From contig JARUPZ010000009.1 in assembly GCA_031213475.1 (NCBI GenBank), positions 1,116,001 to 1,180,000 on the forward strand: a stretch of 64,000 nucleotides of DNA, written 5' to 3'. The translations under genes and the position numbers were made by a program. The notes under the pieces were generated by a model. The model was not told where the DNA came from and made no database searches. It saw nothing but the letters and a program-made list of their open reading frames with translations. Within the stretch, counting starts at the first letter, position 1. The number at the start of each line of letters is the position of its first letter. The stretch comes from Nereocystis luetkeana. Taxonomy: Eukaryota > Sar > Phaeophyceae > Laminariales > Laminariaceae. Below are positions 50,944 through 63,800 of the stretch, one piece after another.

Positions 50944-51464
50944 CGAATGTGAAAGTATTACCTTCTGAGGTATTCAGGGCTAAAAGGCCGATCGAATTCC
51001 CAGCCCAGGGTAGTCCTTACAACACTCTTCCCCCCTCTGCGCGGCGAGATCTTTGGGGCGTCGGTATCGTATACGGCCGTACGCTGACCTACCCGCTTCG
51101 TTTTAATACCTGGGGAACCAGGGAGATATGTCCTTCGATCGGGTTTTCACTCCTATAGCTCAGTAGGTAATACCTTTACATTTGACGTCGTCGAGGACAC
51201 AGCTTCGAATCTTACTTTGAACGTTTCTTTTAGAGGAACGCTTGCGCGTGCGGTCCCTAAAGACACGTCTCCCTGGTTCCACAGGTATTGAAACGAAGCA
51301 GGTAGGTCAGCGTACGGCCATACCAGGTACTGGTATACGGTACCGACGCCCCAAATATCTCGCCGTTCAGAGGGGGGGGAAGTGTTTTAAGGACTACCCT
51401 GGGCTAGGTATTCGATCGGCCTTTCAGCCCTATATAGCTCAGCAGGTAATACATTTACATTGCT
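50944..51464. repeat. Foldback of tRNA-like sequence, arms of about 190-200 bp
   Basis: The arm 50944-51133 and the reversed arm 51260-51464 match over nearly the whole length (GGCCGATCGAAT, CAGCCCAGGGTAGTCCTTA, GGGGCGTCGGTA, GGCCGTACGCTGACCTACC, GGAACCAGGGAGA). Both outer ends and the centre contain a tRNA-like A box (TAGCTCAG(T/C)AGGTAATAC). The right arm has a 13-base extra TACCAG/CTGGTA insertion at 51322-51335. Confidence 0.85.
51149..51222 (+). other. tRNA-like segment (pseudo-tRNA or SINE head)
   Basis: CTATAGCTCAGTAGGTAATA then CCTTTACATTTG and the B box AGCTTCGAATCTT have tRNA spacing. The acceptor and T stems do not pair properly. A partial second copy (A-box half) is at 51428-51468. 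Not a functional tRNA gene as far as I can fold it. Confidence 0.45.
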
Positions 51465-54400
51465 GCATTTCTTTCCTGCGCTGCTACTAATTCTATGTGC
51501 CTTGCCCCCAAAATGTGTTAGTGCGCTTCTAAAGGGTACACCTGGTAAACGTGAGGAGGTCTATATATGATACAGTCTACAGCAAAGTACGATATACCCT
51601 CATCACACAGACAAATACCGGTACCAGGTACGGCATATGTCTGGTATGCACCTGGTGGTAGTGTTTTTGGTAAAGAACGCGCAACTAGATAAATAGATGA
51701 ACAGCCCCGACCTGGGCTAGTCCTTTTACTAATAATGCTGTGTTGTAGGTGCGTGACACCCGACTGCCGAGGGCACCCAGAGAATAAAATCGTCACCTAG
51801 AACGCAATAATACACAATAACACACAATCACACACCCCACCCCCTACTTGAGGAATGAAGACAATACACTCATATCAGATATCAGATACCAACTACCAGG
51901 TATTCATATTTGCAACATAATATCGCCATAACAACCTTCTACTGCAGCATTCTGCCCATTCAGGCATGCACAATGAAAGCAACGCTTTCGGGCACCGATT
52001 TCCGATAAGGTGAGGAGGGGTATTCGACCCTCCAACGGCTGAAAGAAAATATGCGCATTCGGGTTCCACACAAATCGCGAAGCTTTCGTGGGCGAGGGGG
52101 TGTAATAAGAATGTCAAGCATCGCCTACTCAGAGATCACTAGATTTAAGCGTATAGCTTATCCCACCGCGAGTCCCGCAGCGAAAACACGCCAATCACTG
52201 AGTGAGATAGACAAAAGTCGTTTTTGTTGGTTTGTCTTTTGACCGTCACCATAGCTACCGACGAAGGTAGATCATTTGTGTGGGGTGGAGAACCTTGACT
52301 CCGCCCAAGGGGAAGGATCGTATCACCTACCGCATGCAGTGTAGACCTGGTATATACGGGAAGGCACCCACGGTAAGGCAGGTACATATTCCAGGTATCG
52401 TATGCCCACTGCTGTCTCTGAAAGTGACCACACCACAAAACAAATCAACTCATTCGACGCTGTGACATCTATGTGCAAGAAATATCGCCTCACAAGCGGT
52501 TCTTAGTGGGATGCAGCTCACCCTTCAGGCGACACTCGCCGAACACCTCACGGTACTTCGTGCTTGGTGCTGACATTATCTACTTGGTCTGTGAACACCC
52601 GGCGTGCTCTGTCTCGGCATTGTAGGGATGCGAGGGTCTATGATCGTACGATTACGGCCTTTCATGTGAGTACTTCTCCCCTCTGCCCCCGGAGGGCCAA
52701 ATCCGAAAAAAAGGGAGTGTTTGTCCTAGTTGGTCATGCTTTTTATTTGGTGGGCGCCTCTGGGACCCTGAGACACCTTCTAAGAAAACGAACACTAAGA
52801 ATGGCAGGGTGAAATGGGCAGAGATATAATCAAGTGTGGACTTGTTATAAGTGTATAGCACCCATTCTCAAATAAGAAATCCAGTCTGGACCAGTTATCC
52901 TGTCCCCTACTATTAATAGGTGTCATGGATATATGTGATATGTGGCTTACTAAATGGAATTTTTGAGTGTACTGCTGTATCCCCTTCCAGGTTTGCCTAT
53001 TTAGCAGACCCCTTGTGCTACACGTATGTGTGCTGCGTGCTTGTATAGAAAAGCATTGTTTTGATAACCAATCCGAGGGCAAAATAGGTCTGATGAAAAG
53101 GGGGGGACTCTCGGGTTTTACCTCGTCCACAACTCAAGTTCCATACCTGCTACGTATTATTCGTATTGTAGACCTCCCAAGTAATATGCCGTCCTTTCTC
53201 GCATTCTCAATTCCTGGGAAATACCATAACACTAGCCCACTCTGAAAAGTGGTAAAGGCAGAAATGTGGTAGGTTCGGGGAAACACCGGTGTCACGACTA
53301 TTTCGTAATAAAGCACGGAAGCTTTCCCTTGTCGGTTTTACTACTTTGTATGGGACTGTTTAAGAATGGTCAACGTTGAAGTTCGTGCTATTGATAGCCC
53401 ATTGTCGGGTGGCAAACACCATAATAATACGGTACCTTGATCGAATATGTGGTTCTAAAAAAACGCTCGAGGGAAGCCACCTGGAGGAACTCCGAATGGG
53501 GAAAAGGAAGGAAGTCTACTCGCAAGCTGTAAGGAGTCCGAAAAAACGAAAAAAACGACAGACACCGAAGGGGGGAAGGAGGGGGCGAAAACTCATCCTT
53601 CAAAACGAAATAACACAAGCTACAACCACATGAAGTCGTATTTCGTACACAGCGAGGGGCGGGGGGTGAAACAATGAATTACGACCAGAAGAGCACACCC
53701 TACACGATATCTCCAGCAAAAGGTGGCGGGGGGGGCGAAACATCATCGTCAACAATCCCACAACCAGACACTATAACTAGCGCCCGCGTTGCCATGAGCG
53801 GGGGGGTGACGACAGGACAAAAAAAAATGAGAGAACGCGTGTGACTAGCGGTTATGGCCGATGGCACCAATTGTAATGGGATTGCCAGGGACACACACGC
53901 GTCCCCTGCCATCGTCTCTCCTCGCGAAGATACCTTCATATATTTATAAAATGCGAGCAGGCATTTGGCAGATGATGGGTGGTGTGGGTGTGCCAACCTC
54001 TCGTCCCCGTCTCCACAGGAGCTAGCTACATGGGATAGGGATACCGAACCAAGCTTGCAGTTTATTTATTGTCGAGGTCACAACTATTTCGGAAGGCGAT
54101 GTGTGTGGGCCTTCAAACACGCATCGATGGAAATTGAAACGGCGCGTCGGCGGGACGTAGGCCCCAACTATATCTATACAAAACAGCATACCGTGTGCCA
54201 AAAAAGCCATGTCTGCGGGACTTGAAATACGAATCGATGGAACGGATGACTGGGCACTAGGCCAACACATGAAGATCAGATTGGGCCTGGAGGATATATC
54301 ATAGTGCGTGCCAGAAGCTGAGAGTAGCGGCCGACTCGATGCAATCGTGTGGTGGTGTACAATGGCGTATGTGGGTGGGCGCGGTGAGGGTGGGAGAACG

Positions 54401-55443
54401 AAGCAAATGTTCGCGACGGTTATTGTTATAGGGAAGTAACGCTGAAAAAATATTCAAAGGCATGTTTGTAATCCTTACACGGATCTGCTTCCAAAATCCT
54501 ACTGGACAGGGTGCTTCAAACAACTCAAGTGAGTATACGTTCAAAACAGAATACTGCCGAGAGGGAAGGGCAAATAAAATATCATCTTCGGAGTAACGCC
54601 AACATCTGGAAAGGATGGGAAGTGCTTGAAAGTTCGAATCAGCAGCACGACGTAAATGGCCGTTTATTCCTGGCACGCCGACGACAAGAAAGGGAGCTGT
54701 GAGTGCCCCCCCCGACCCAACAAAAAAAACATTTTGTTTTGGTGCGATCAAATGCCAAGAAAAAGTCACTGCTCCGATACTGATATACCTGGCAAATAAA
54801 TACTGGTAATAAAATGAGTCCTCCCCATTTTCCGATGGATGTTGCACGTTGCTACACTATACTTCGGGCACCCTTGTCGAAAGGATTTATTCATATATAC
54901 GAAGGTGTTCTTCTTGACCTACCCGCTGGTACAGTAGTTGTCGCACGTACCCCCGCAATACGACGTACGCGCCGAGTACAGCGATATTACGTGCAACTGT
55001 ACCGGCACCAAGATATGTATTCTTGTGTTGTACATTTGAGTTGGGTCTGACACGACTTTGGCATCTTGGAATATGGTTTCACGTTGGATCCTTACGTCAT
55101 ACGTTGTGTGCATTACCTCCTCATGCATCATTGGACTGGGCGAACATGCTACATTTAGGGTTAGCATGTGGATTACTGTAGACTCGCGCAGGCGCGTGTG
55201 TGAAGTACGTGTTATACCTGTAGTTTTCATTCACGCCAGTAGACTGTTAGACTATTATACTACTATTTACAGCCGAATATTCCATCCACGCTACTTGCCG
55301 AAGGACTGATGTGCACCGTGCGCTCAAGAAAAAAAATTGTCCGTTAATTAACGTGCGCCAGCGACGTCCTGCATATGTGCCACAGGTAAAACCTTGCCGG
55401 GAACCGACTTGCGTTGCTGTGTGCGCAGAACGCCTACGTACTC
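51465..55443. other. Gene-poor stretch left of the SPEF2-like gene
   Basis: Contains a diverged LINE tail (53362-53432: CAACGTTGAAGTTCGTGCTA ... CATTGTCGGGTGGC), TACC(A/T)GGTA words (51618, 51895, 52345), TACTATTAATAGG (52907) and an unrecognised 182-codon minus frame (54299-54847, MQHPSENGEDSFYYQYLF). A plus-strand acceptor-like CCGTCTCCACAG at 54008 is followed by a short open frame without features. Confidence 0.35.
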
Positions 55444-55578
55444 TCAGGAAGGGATATTTTTCTCCGGAGTCTCAGATGCTTTTAGATGATCTTGGATGCT
55501 AGTAGATGCGATGGACGAAACCACCTTCTCCACCTCCACCTGCCCGATATCGTCCGGATCTAGAACCCTTGTTGCGAA
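55444..55578 (-). CDS. SPEF2: SPEF2-like exon i with stop
   Basis: A strong polypyrimidine tract (CCTCTTTTTTTCTTATGAAG) precedes FATRVLDPDDIGQVEVEKVV, then a Ser/Lys tail and TGA at 55444-55446. LDPDDIG..E is EF-hand-like. An internal GGGCAG/GTGGAG could be an alternative donor, so the tail may be one of two ends. Confidence 0.65.
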   Translation of the reverse strand, partial: FATRVLDPDDIGQVEVEKVVSSIASTSIQDHLKASETPEKNIPS

Positions 55579-57718
55579 CTTCATAAGAAAAAAAGAGGGG
55601 GCATAAAGCAAAAAGGAGCGTCGCAGACCATGTAAAAAATAATAAAGGTTAGCCGGATATCAGATGCTCTTGTTCATGGCAGGTCACTCAATGGCGCTGG
55701 CCTACAATTCTATAAATATCGACTGTCACCTCGCCCGACAACCAGCGGCGGCTGAGCTCTTTTGCAATAGGGTAGCTCTCATCCGGTACAGCGCACAGAA
55801 GTGCTTTAGCGTGTACACAACCAGTAGACTACCGGTGTTTGTCAGAAGGCACATTTTTTTGAGACGGGCGGCTGACGTCATGTTCGGTACATTCAAATGA
55901 GATACAGCATGTATACACACTGCAAAGTGCAAACGTGACTAGGGTATGCGGGTATCTCTCGTTTCCCACTGTGCTTCAAATGCTTGAAGCAACAGAGGCG
56001 GACACCAGCTCCGCTTCACCTGCATCAAGTGTTCCTTCGACGCACACGACCAGCATTCTGGGAGTGCTCCTTCCTCCTCCGACAATCTGCCATCATAGTT
56101 ATATTAATAGTCATGCGTACGTATGAGGATTAACACGTTGAGAGGAGCAATCACGCGAAACTCCTAGGGTGGGTGGGGGATTTGCACAGTAAGAGTAATA
56201 GCAATATGAGCATGCTGTTGTAGTAGTATTAGTAGCATGCTGTTACAGCACCTATTGCAATACACTCGTAGACCTATATAGTCCTACGGTAGATATATGT
56301 ATCACCTACAGACTGCAGTGTAATACAATATGAGTGTCCTCCCTTGTGGAACGCTACACTTGCGAGTCACCCCACGGTAGGGGTTGCACTTTTTGGGCCA
56401 AAGGTTTCTGACCAATTGAGTTCCTTAAGTGAGGAACTACCAGTTGGGATGAAGTTTTTCCTCGTATATTCGTAGTAGGACTAGCGCATACAAGTGCCGG
56501 TCGGGTGGCACGAACGATTTTTTTCCAAGTATTGTATCGGGTGAGATATTGAGCTCCTAATGTGAGGGGTTCAGGAACTTCTGGTGCACCCCTACCTACT
56601 ACTGTGGGATGGCTCTTGCCGTAGGACACAACAACACAACGAAGACGGCGAGGGAAATCTATGCTAAGCCCGATACCCAAGCCCACTGGCTAGGTACAGT
56701 ATAAAATATCTAACTAGTGATGATAAAAAAGCACGTCAGATCCGCTTTTGGTAGTGTGATGTTAAAAGTAATTGTAGTTGCTGCAGTATCATAGGAGCTC
56801 AACGGCCCCGTCGGTTAGAAAGGTTTGAGTTGAGTATGTTTGAACTCAGCATGTATCACCCCTACGGTTGCACGGCTCTCTGAACCCCCTTGCGTCGTAC
56901 TTCCGGGTATTCAGTATGTATCACCCCCTACCGCAGAAGCGCCGGGATGTTGCTACATACGTTTTTGTTTGTGTTGCCTCCTCGAGTACCCAAAGCGTTA
57001 AGACGCCCTCTTAACAGAGTTGGATCTCGTTCGTGGAAGAAATGCAGAGCCCCTAATGTCAAGTATGATACATGTGTGGTAGATTTTTTACGTACACGGT
57101 AGATGTTCATCACACATGGTCGAGAATCCTGGCCGGTGCATTGTGAAGTAGGCGTCAACACGGACGGTCTCAAAACGCTAACAGTACGTAGGAAGTCTGG
57201 TTACATGGACGTGCGTGATCATCAGTCGCTGCACGACGGGGATGCGCTCACTACACGCTTATTATACTCATACCAGGTAGTATATGAGGTCCCCTGAAGA
57301 ACAAGCGAACAAGCGAGCAAGCGAACAAACGCAACCATTTGATACCGCGGCGCGAACAAGTTATCGTAGAGTACACCCTAGCAGGGATCACCAACATGAA
57401 AGCGACGAAAGCTACCATACCGTACCTGAGCAAGGCATCCACCACATCTTCAGGTGCGACAACCGCTAGCTCGTCGCCCCTTCTACCCGTATGCAGGATG
57501 GAATTAAGCGCGTCTTGTAGGCGGAGCACTTGTGATTCGCTCAACACCCCCTCGCTCTTCTACAATAAGGTGTAGACAAGCCGAAAGTTGGCACAGAAGG
57601 GAGGCAGAAGACTTGGTGCATGGGTTTCCTTTTGTTTCCGAGGTTTTCGTCTTTCAGGAAAGTTATGAGTGATCAATATTGTTGAAGATCATGCTGCACA
57701 TTTTCGGATGGCAAGGGA

Positions 57719-57770
<52 letters not shown>

Positions 57771-57788
57771 GTAATAATAATAATAATA

Positions 57789-57831
<43 letters not shown>

Positions 57832-60800
57832 TAATGATAATAATAAGGACACAAACAACGCACGAAAATAACGGGTATGTCATCAGATGCCAACAACTGG
57901 TTGTGCGATATCGAACGATTCCACTCTCTTGGCTTATGTCTGGGCTGCATCCACGCGAGGCGTGCATTTCTTGATAGCTGGACTGAACTCTGCCTTCGCT
58001 GAATGGTCGCCCTATTCTTTGGTCCTTCAATTAGATTGCCTCGATGAGTACCAACGAGTAAAGCGGGTCGGGCTTGCCCGAACCAACGAGTGACACCAGC
58101 TACCCCCACCATTTCGCATGAAAATACACAACTCTACTCTGCGAACACAACTGGAGTGCAAATATAGGGTCTGATCACATTGCTGCAAATTGAGGGGGGG
58201 CGGGGTTTCGTTCAAACAAAAACAAAAAACGCCCTGACTCTTGACGGCGATAGTATATTGGTATCAGCAATGATCAAGCCGATCGTACCATCCAACACGT
58301 ACAAAAAGCGCGGGCCCTATTCAACTCGTGAGCGAAAGAACGTAGGAATAGCGGTGGTGGCTGTCGAGTTCCGTGTGGGTTCCGCTTTTCTACCAACACG
58401 ATTGTGTTCCTTCGGCGCACTTGTAGTATGGTTATCGAGCCCTTTAACCCTTTTAGAAACCGCACTCCCATATGTGGGGACAAACCACTCTAATTATAAG
58501 TAGTTTGCCCCCAAAACGGGACTGGGGTCCTAAAAGGGTTAATCAGAGTCCGAAGTACCTTTTTTTCCTTATTTTGGCGACCTGCGCATTACGATAGGCT
58601 TCGGCAAGACCCGCCACTACACAGGAGATGCGTATCTCACCTCTGGAGCGGCGCTGAATGGAGGACTAATTTCGGGCATCGGCACCAGCCGAAAGCTCTC
58701 GTCCACGCTAAACGACCCGCCCTGCAAGACAAGAACGTGGGCAGCCATCGTCAACTCTTGCACACGGTGGGTAGATCAATCAACATCATAGCACAAATCA
58801 TCACAAATCACCACAAATCCCGATTTTATTCTCTAGATAGTTCGTGACAGACATATTCTTGAGGTCTATTTTCTGCACAATCTACTGTAGATATATCTAC
58901 AGTAGATCATGGTTGCCGGGTGGCGATATCTATGACACGGGTCTTACGCACATGTTTGACGAATGCTACGTACAGTATCTGTATTAAACGGCTCTTTCAC
59001 ACACACCATGGCGTAACGGCTTATATAGAGAACACATGTAAATAGCCCTCGTGCTGTTTCGTAGATCGTAATCTATCCGATGTGTCGATCCTTACAATAC
59101 ACAATACACCATCCATTGCACCACAAACAGGCGCAAATTGACGGCGGAGGATGGCGATATTTACCTCTGTGGAAGGGATAGGGTATAAACACAATATTGT
59201 ACAGCACAGTTCTACATGGTATGGTATAAGTATGACCTTCGCCAGTGCTACGGTAGGTGCGCTAAATTGTGCCTAAATGGTGCGGAGGTTACTATATGAA
59301 GAGCATCATATCTTGATACAAAGTATATCACACAACAAACTCACTTTTAGAAATTGAACAAGTGCCTCGCCTACCCTACTATTGAATATCTATGTATATG
59401 TATCCAATAATATCGTAAATCACATGATATACCAAGTACGTATGGGATTTCTTAGATACTGGTAGAAGATAAGGCATGCCTTATGGCCCTAGTGGGCAGA
59501 TGCTCAATACATCAGAATCTCCGTCAGTTGGAGACAGATGAGACAGAGGAACTAGATGGGCTCCAACAATATTAATAGTACGGCCTTCCTTCATGGCCAT
59601 CTCCGTCTTCTTCTCCATCTCCGTCTCCGTCTCCATCTAGAGGTCCCGACCAGAGCGGGGTACGCGAATATGCCACATGCTTCACCTCCTCAACGTGAAA
59701 ACAATGTACCGCTGATACAGGAGTATGATAGAAGCAACTACTGCGTCGTAGCTCTAGGCCTGACCTGAAGCTGCCACTCGTGCTCGACGAAAGACTGGCA
59801 ATCGATGTCATCCCTAGCCTTTGCCATCGCCGTCTCCACCGCCGTCGTTTCTTCCAGCACGCGGGCGTCCAGGCAGCTTTGTAGCTCTGAATAGACCTGG
59901 ATTGGCACCAGGGTGCGGATGATTCGCGTGGGCGGGTGTGCTTGCGCCGTGTCTGCCGATCATTGACGGTCCCGCAGAGAATAACTCGCGAGCAACCTAG
60001 CATTTGAAGTTGGTCGCGATTACTCAATGACCTGCTTTTCGGTGAAAAGATCGGAAATTCCGTACTATGACAGAGGGTGCTTCTCCACTCAAAGCTTTGG
60101 AGGGTCTCGTATTGATCCGAGTCTGGGTTTATATGGCTGCGCTCGGTGCACGAGCCCAACCACCTGCGTGACTACAGTCTCTTTTTCACTGTGAGCGAAC
60201 AATCTGCGACGGAGGAGAGACACTTAGTCGATGATGGACACAGTTCCAGCCTGGGTGGATATCATAGATGGATACAATAATTAAACGCACGTAGAACGAT
60301 CGTTTTTTCGTTCCACCTCGCGTCTCCTATGCCATCAAGTTAGATATAGTGAGTGTACGAGTATAGGTTTCCTTGTTGATTTCCCCTTGATCTTCGCCTT
60401 CTCTGTGAGAGTGTTTAGCGGTTGTCGACGTTGGCAAACACGATGACAACACGTGTAACATATTCTCACCATGTCAGCCTTTTTCTGGATTGACGACGAA
60501 ATGACTTCTCCTGTTCTCAAAAGGAGCTGGCATCTTGTCGCCAGCAAATCAGCCTGGGCCCAAACCGCTCGATGACGTAGCAGCGGGCTAGGCGGCGGCT
60601 TACGTGGCCTGACCGGTTCCCCATCGGTGGCGGTATCGGCTGCAGTAGAAAACTCTTCCTCTGTTTCCTCAGGGACAGGAAAGCCTTCTGGTCCCCACGC
60701 GTCAGCATAATCCAGGACCATAGATAGTGCCGCGGCGAGGGGGGGCTTTGCTTCCTCGGTCTGACAAAAAACATGTGACGCGAAAAGTGGTGTGCATATA

Positions 60801-63800
60801 TATGTAGTTAGCCGCATTCGGTACAGCAGATGCCAACACGTGCCAGTCAAATTCCTGCTAGCGTCCGGGCGCATTTGGTCATACAGGTGCAGACAAGGAA
60901 ACCCAGAAGTACAGTAATATGTACCTGGTATGCCGTTAAGGGTACGGGTGACTCGAAATACCTAAATATGCAGCTGACTTCCTTGAAGACAACTTCCTGC
61001 CTGGAAACGCCCCTACAACGCGTCGGACAGGCCTCGTACCCAGGGATCTGTGTCCATGAACATCTGAATCGACCGTGCCTCTTTCCAGTCGAAACACTTC
61101 GCTTGGCAACAAAACAACGCTAGGTGGACGATTCGGGTGCCACGCATACTATTTTTATGTTCGAGAACGACTATCCATCCCACACTGCACGTGTTCAGCA
61201 AGTTAGCTTTGCCGATAGGCTTCTTTGGCGCCTAGAGAATTTACTTCGCAAAAGCTACTGTACATGGACGATTCGAGTGTCGCGGATACTGTTATTGTGT
61301 TCGAGCATGACTATCCATCCCACACTGCACACCTTCAGCACGCCAGCTTTGCCGATAGGCTTCGTTGGCGCCTACTATACTTTGAAGTATACCATCATAC
61401 TTGGCAAACGATAAGCGGACGGCTCAAGTATCTCGCATACGAATGTGTTCGAGCACGATCGACTGTCCATCCCACACTGCACACCTCGAGCGAGTCGGTT
61501 TTTCCTCCAGTAGGCCTCTTTGGTGCCTTTTTGTTCCTGTCCCCCTTTCCCTTGCCTTGTCCGACAGGAGCACCGCTTTCTTCGGCCTCCGACACGAGCT
61601 GTGTTCGACAGCAAACGAAGCGGACGACTTTTCTTTGTTATTTTCGAGGTTAGCCGCGGCAGACAATGGGACCGTGCCCACAAGGTGACGTTCATCACGT
61701 GTACTATGCTACGTTTTTCCCGTGTTATGATACTGAGGAGCTCTGTATGCCACAAACCGACCCTGAGGAAAAATAGAAGATTTAATCCCAACCCGAACGA
61801 GCAATACGAGTGCTACCGGTACCATAGCACGCGTCAGGTACCATCGCTGAACCTTGCGGAGGCCTTCCCTTAGCGCCAGGAGAGAAAAAGCATATGCATG
61901 TCAGACGTTTCGCTTGAACAGATTAGCTACATATATGCTTTAGACTATACTGACAATGCACACCACACCACACCTTACAACGGACATGTGTACGACACAA
62001 TATGGGCAACGAGAAGCAACACGTACGGTAGCTTCGTTCTATGTTTTCTGGACAACACGCAAAATGCGGGCGGCAACCATAACGAATACTGGTAGCTTCA
62101 TGGCAACCATAGCGACCGACCGCATTGAAGCTGCACGGATCGCACCCTGTCGGCACTGTCGTTAGCGAGCACGTTACCAACACGATAAATAGCAGGCCTG
62201 CCAGTAGTAAACAGCGATATGGGTAACTGACACATTGCCGATGCCACTGGGATGCGAAAAGGATAGCAGGCAGATAGCCGACACTATATGGGTAGCAGAC
62301 ACAATACCGATAATCTGGAAAATATTATGGATAGCAAGCACAACACCGATGCTGTATATGGATAGCAAGTACAGTAGACAAAGCTGTGGCTAGTAACCAC
62401 AATCTCTGATATGTTCTGCTTGCCTGTGAACTGCCGCCGGCAACGATGACTTCCACCAGGGAGGGCGGCGTAAGACAAGGGGGCAGAGCGGTGCGAGCGC
62501 CACGTGGACCTGACGGAGGCTCCCCCGACACGGTAGACTTTCGTCGTTTAGCCCCCTTACCCTCCTGCTCCTTCTTCCCCCCCCCCTTCCCATCTTTGTC
62601 TTTCTTTCCGACTGTTTTGCGAGGCGGTGCGCCCTTCGGTGCGGTTCCTTCCGTGTCTGGAGGCAGGAGTGGCACCTGTGAATAGAGAAAGGAATGTGGG
62701 AGGTATTGTAGTATTGGTAACGAGCCGTGCTACATTCGGTAGGTACTGGGGTAATGTAACACTTTTGGTGACTTTTGAGCCCAGAAAGAATACTACCAAC
62801 TGAGGAACTGTAGTACCTGATATCGATATCGCTGGAAACCGATCGATCAATCAAGCCGATTATTTTACTTTTCTAGTGGACATATCCCCGGCCCGTGGGA
62901 TGGTACACCCAGTAGAGGTTACGCTTTGTCTCAAAATCGGTTGCCGGGCGGGGGTAGTGAGCTCCTCAAGAAAGGAAAGAAACCATCTCCAGAAAAAGTA
63001 GACGCTATATACCTTAGTGCAGACATACATGCCTACAGTAGCACGCGTCCTTCGCCTCTGCTCTTTTCGGTGGTACGTTCGCGTTTAGTTGGGCAGAATG
63101 TTGTTGAGTGCAGGAGTGTGGAGGGGGGAAGTGCTTTGTCCATCGTGTCTTCCTTGATAAATTGAGGTACAGCGACACAACTGCTAGTTTCTCGAGCCGC
63201 AACTTCGTTATCAATGTTCGTCGATCCGGTATTTACAGGGTCAGTCGAGTAACAAGATACGCACACTGCGTGCACGATATACCATGTGACGCATAAAATA
63301 CGACTTGCCATATCGCTGTTGTATATAGAGCATCGATCGAATAGGATACTACCGCATAGAGTATATCTATCATTGACACTGTCGATGGACAATGCGAGTA
63401 AAGTAGGGTGGAGGGGAAGAGCGCTTCGTTAATTATTATATCTTCGGTGGTTTTTGCTTGGACGATAGACGCTCGGTCTGGAATCGTCCCGGAGCTGCAG
63501 CGGCCTCTTTCGAACGGACGACTGAGCGCCGATTTACCGACGCCTCTTTTCGCGACCAAAAGCTGTACATCTGCACGTAGCCGCACGACCAGAAAAAGAC
63601 GAGAATGCCCAATCTATTTCCGGTGCATAATAGGACAAACCTATGATTGCGATAGGCGGTAATTGCACGCAAAGCGTATGCTGATGATGGACGAGCTATT
63701 TTCTCGATCGGCTAAACAAATCCAGATAAAAAAGTACCCAGCGCACAGCCTATTTACGTCAGGGGGGGGGGAAGGAACCGCTTACCAACACGACCGTGTC

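Noticed and set aside
51149-51222. Functional tRNA gene
   Set aside because: A and B boxes are present but acceptor and T stems do not pair, and partial copies lie alongside.
57663-58112. Poly-Tyr and poly-Ile frames
   Set aside because: Products of the AAT microsatellite tail of a LINE fragment.
61013-61110. Further SPEF2-like exon reading CFDWKEARSIQMFMDTDPW
   Set aside because: Acceptor and phase do not fit the chain; exon c joins exon d in phase without it.
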